Source: CAZNNH01 sp964574335
GTDB taxonomy: Bacteria > Acidobacteriota > Vicinamibacteria > Fen-336
Assembly (NCBI GenBank): GCA_964574335.1
Contig: CAZNNH010000124.1
Coordinates: 1 to 18,130 of the forward strand
Length of the DNA stretch: 18,130 bases
Reading direction: 5' to 3'
Below are positions 16,542-18,130 of the stretch, one piece after another. Made by a program: the position numbers and the translations under genes. The notes below the pieces were generated by a model. That model was not told the origin of the DNA. It was given only the letters and a program-made list of their open reading frames with translations, and searched no databases. The first letter of the stretch is position 1; each line of letters begins with the position of its first letter.

Positions 16542-18068
16542 GTGCACCTCATGCTCGCGATGTTGCTGGTCGCGCCGGCCGGTCCGAAGCAGACATCGCC
16601 TGCGGAGCTCCAGCAGCGCTGTGATGCGGGCGGCACTGGCGCCTGTGTCGAGCTCGCCGTTGCGCTGGTGGCCGGCGCGGGCGTCGCCCCCAGGCCTGGG
16701 CAAGCGGCCCACCTGCTGAGGTCGAGCTGCTATGCGGGGGAGATGAGCGCCTGTGGGCTCCTCGCCACGTTGTGGGAGGAGGGCGAGGGTGTGGTGGCCG
16801 AGGATGCAAAAGAGGCTGATCTCCTCCACCACAGGGCCTGCGAGGGCGGCTACGCCCCTTCGTGCGTGTCTCTGGCCCTCTCGGCGATCCTGCCGGAGAC
16901 GTTCTGGGGAGCGGACCCACCCACCGAGACAGAGAAGACCGAGCGCGCCAGGCTCATGAGCCGGGCTTGCGATCTCGGTGAGGCCTCGGCCTGTCTCCTG
17001 CTTTCCGACGACGATGGACTGGGCGGGGAAGCGCCGCCAACTCCCGAGCGGGCCGCCGCCCATCGGGCCCGCGCCCTGGAGATCCTGCAGCCCGCCTGCG
17101 AGGCGGGCGACGGTCAGGCCTGCCTGGCGCTGGCGGAGGGGCCGCTCGGACCCCCGCGGACTCCTCAGGGTGCAAGCGACCTCGAGGACAGACGCAGGGC
17201 TGAGGAGCTGTTCCGAACGGCCTGCGACGAGGGCGTGCTCGGCGTGGAGGGCTGCCTGTCTCTGGCCGCGATGTACATCGACAACGAGGCGATCGAGGAT
17301 GACGTCAGCCGGGCGTTCGCGCCCTTGTCCAAGGCCTGTCGCGGAGGCTTCTGCGAGGGCTGTCGTGGGCTAGAGCTGCTCGACTCTATCCTTCGCAGTG
17401 CCGGGCCCGGCGGACCCCAGCTGGCGGAACGCATCCCGGAGATCCTCTCGAGCGTCGAGCCGTGCCGGCGCCGACCCAGGGCCGTGACCGACATCGAGGA
17501 TCCGCCCCTGGGCGACGAACCGGGCTCGACCCGGATCAGAGACCGCTGGCTCGCCAAGGTGAACGACAAGTGGGAGGGGCTGCGGGGTCGCTTCGAGGCG
17601 GCCAAGGTCGTCGCCCGCATGGGCTTCCCGGAGTTGGTCGCCCCGATGCTCGAGAGACGTGACGTCCACGAGACCCTCGACCGGATGGAAAGCGTGAAGC
17701 GACGGACCGAGCACTCGCTCAGAGAGCTGGCTCACGAGTCGGCCTCCGGTGCCACTGTTCCGCGGGAAACCGCCGAGGGGTGTTTCACCGCGGCGTTGCG
17801 CGAGGTCCGCGAGCCCGAGGACGCGCGGGATCGACCGCTGCGGCTCGGGCTTCACCCCAACGAGGAGTCCGGACGCCCCGGACGCCTGTCCTGGGACATC
17901 GAGGTGCTCTCGGACGGGCCCGACATGAAGCCTGCCACCGAGGACGACATCAGCACGCTGGAGCCCTACGGAGCCTATGACGCCCGTCACTACGCGGACA
18001 TGGACCCCGGCCCCGGCGATACGCCACCGGGCAGGGGAGACGGAGGCGGAAGCCGATGCCGCTACTGA
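16542..18068 (+). CDS. Probable exported Cys-rich Sel1-type repeat protein with pseudopilin-like C-terminus
   Basis: A 508-residue protein. A short hydrophobic N-terminus (MHLMLAMLLVAPAG) suggests export. Residues 27-274 contain seven paired-Cys helical repeats, six of them C-x7-C: Cys27/35, 63/71, 100/108, 143/151, 186/194 and 266/274. Cys228/238 is a longer C-x9-C copy, and the last copy has an extra Cys271. Spacing between repeats is about 36-43 residues. This is the Hcp-like subclass of Sel1 repeats, in which each pair forms a disulfide, consistent with an oxidising periplasmic or extracellular location. Sel1 repeats usually mediate protein-protein contacts. From about residue 350 the sequence changes: MESVKRRTEHSLRELAHE, then RPLRLGLHP, then WDIEVLSDGPDMKPATEDDI (about 451-470), resembling the C-terminal Ca-binding part of GspG-type pseudopilins. 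It overlaps the next gene by 13 bases. Confidence 0.75.
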   Translation: MHLMLAMLLVAPAGPKQTSPAELQQRCDAGGTGACVELAVALVAGAGVAPRPGQAAHLLRSSCYAGEMSACGLLATLWEEGEGVVAEDAKEADLLHHRACEGGYAPSCVSLALSAILPETFWGADPPTETEKTERARLMSRACDLGEASACLLLSDDDGLGGEAPPTPERAAAHRARALEILQPACEAGDGQACLALAEGPLGPPRTPQGASDLEDRRRAEELFRTACDEGVLGVEGCLSLAAMYIDNEAIEDDVSRAFAPLSKACRGGFCEGCRGLELLDSILRSAGPGGPQLAERIPEILSSVEPCRRRPRAVTDIEDPPLGDEPGSTRIRDRWLAKVNDKWEGLRGRFEAAKVVARMGFPELVAPMLERRDVHETLDRMESVKRRTEHSLRELAHESASGATVPRETAEGCFTAALREVREPEDARDRPLRLGLHPNEESGRPGRLSWDIEVLSDGPDMKPATEDDISTLEPYGAYDARHYADMDPGPGDTPPGRGDGGGSRCRY

Positions 18069-18130
18069 CAACACTCTTGACCGCGCTCGCTCTTGCGCTG
18101 AACGGTCAATCGGCGGGAGCCACCCTCGAG
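18056..18130 (+). CDS. N-terminal start of a second exported protein (3' end outside window)
   Basis: An ATG at 18056 opens a frame that stays open to the window edge. Its 25 residues are MPLLTTLLTALALALNG followed by QSAGATLE, a typical signal-peptide shape. GGAGG at 18042-18046 is a suitable ribosome binding site 9 bases upstream. It overlaps the end of the Sel1-type gene by 13 bases, so the two are probably translated from one mRNA and both exported. The function cannot be judged from this fragment. Confidence 0.6.
   Translation, partial: MPLLTTLLTALALALNGQSAGATLE

Noticed and set aside
16301..16624. A 107-residue plus-strand open frame in the divergent gap
   Set aside because: It has a GTG start without a ribosome binding site, no recognisable motif, and its second half overlaps the Sel1-type gene in another frame with shadow-like composition.

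Overview
The window is about 18 kb of uniformly GC-rich bacterial DNA with short gaps, strong G/C third-position bias and usually clear AGGAG-type ribosome binding sites. An outer-membrane (TonB-dependent) receptor points to a diderm. The pair made of a zinc-finger anti-sigma-like protein and a short secretin-like exported protein, plus the secreted beta-propeller and Cys-rich Sel1 proteins, resembles Acidobacteriota (Myxococcota is the main alternative). That assignment is inference, because there is no rRNA or other phylogenetic marker here. I saw no tRNA, rRNA, CRISPR array, insertion sequence or phage gene.

Layout. Positions 3-1510 (+): the tail of an unidentified protein, an overlapping anti-sigma-like membrane protein (152-850) and an exported secretin-domain-like protein (869-1510). 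Positions 1533-3302 (-): a secreted BNR/Asp-box beta-propeller. Positions 3447-7595 (+): the Tex RNA-binding transcription accessory protein and an SSS-family sodium/solute symporter. Positions 7605-7954 (-): the frameshifted, N-terminally missing remnant of an alpha/beta-hydrolase esterase. Positions 8005-9866 (+): a DinB-fold protein overlapping a PmbA/TldE-family protein. Positions 10040-11703 (+): a 76-residue peptide with a C-terminal CxxC, then a MocR-type regulator. Positions 11901-13838 (+): a TonB-dependent receptor behind a promoter that contains a perfect 14-bp palindrome. Positions 14027-16211 (-): an exported CE1-like esterase and a nitrilase-superfamily amidohydrolase. Positions 16542-18130 (+): an exported protein with seven Cys-paired Sel1-type repeats and a pseudopilin-like C-terminus, overlapping the start of another exported protein that leaves the window.

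The region looks mainly like housekeeping and cell-envelope genes in small transcription units, not one dedicated system. The most unusual items are: (i) the MocR regulator, whose pyridoxal-phosphate lysine is replaced by Glu and whose cofactor Asp is replaced by Asn; (ii) the short Cys-ending peptide lying between a TldE-type protease homologue and that regulator; (iii) the Sel1/pseudopilin-like chimera; and (iv) the isolated secretin-like domain next to an anti-sigma-like gene. No complete new defence or biosynthetic system can be claimed from this sequence alone.
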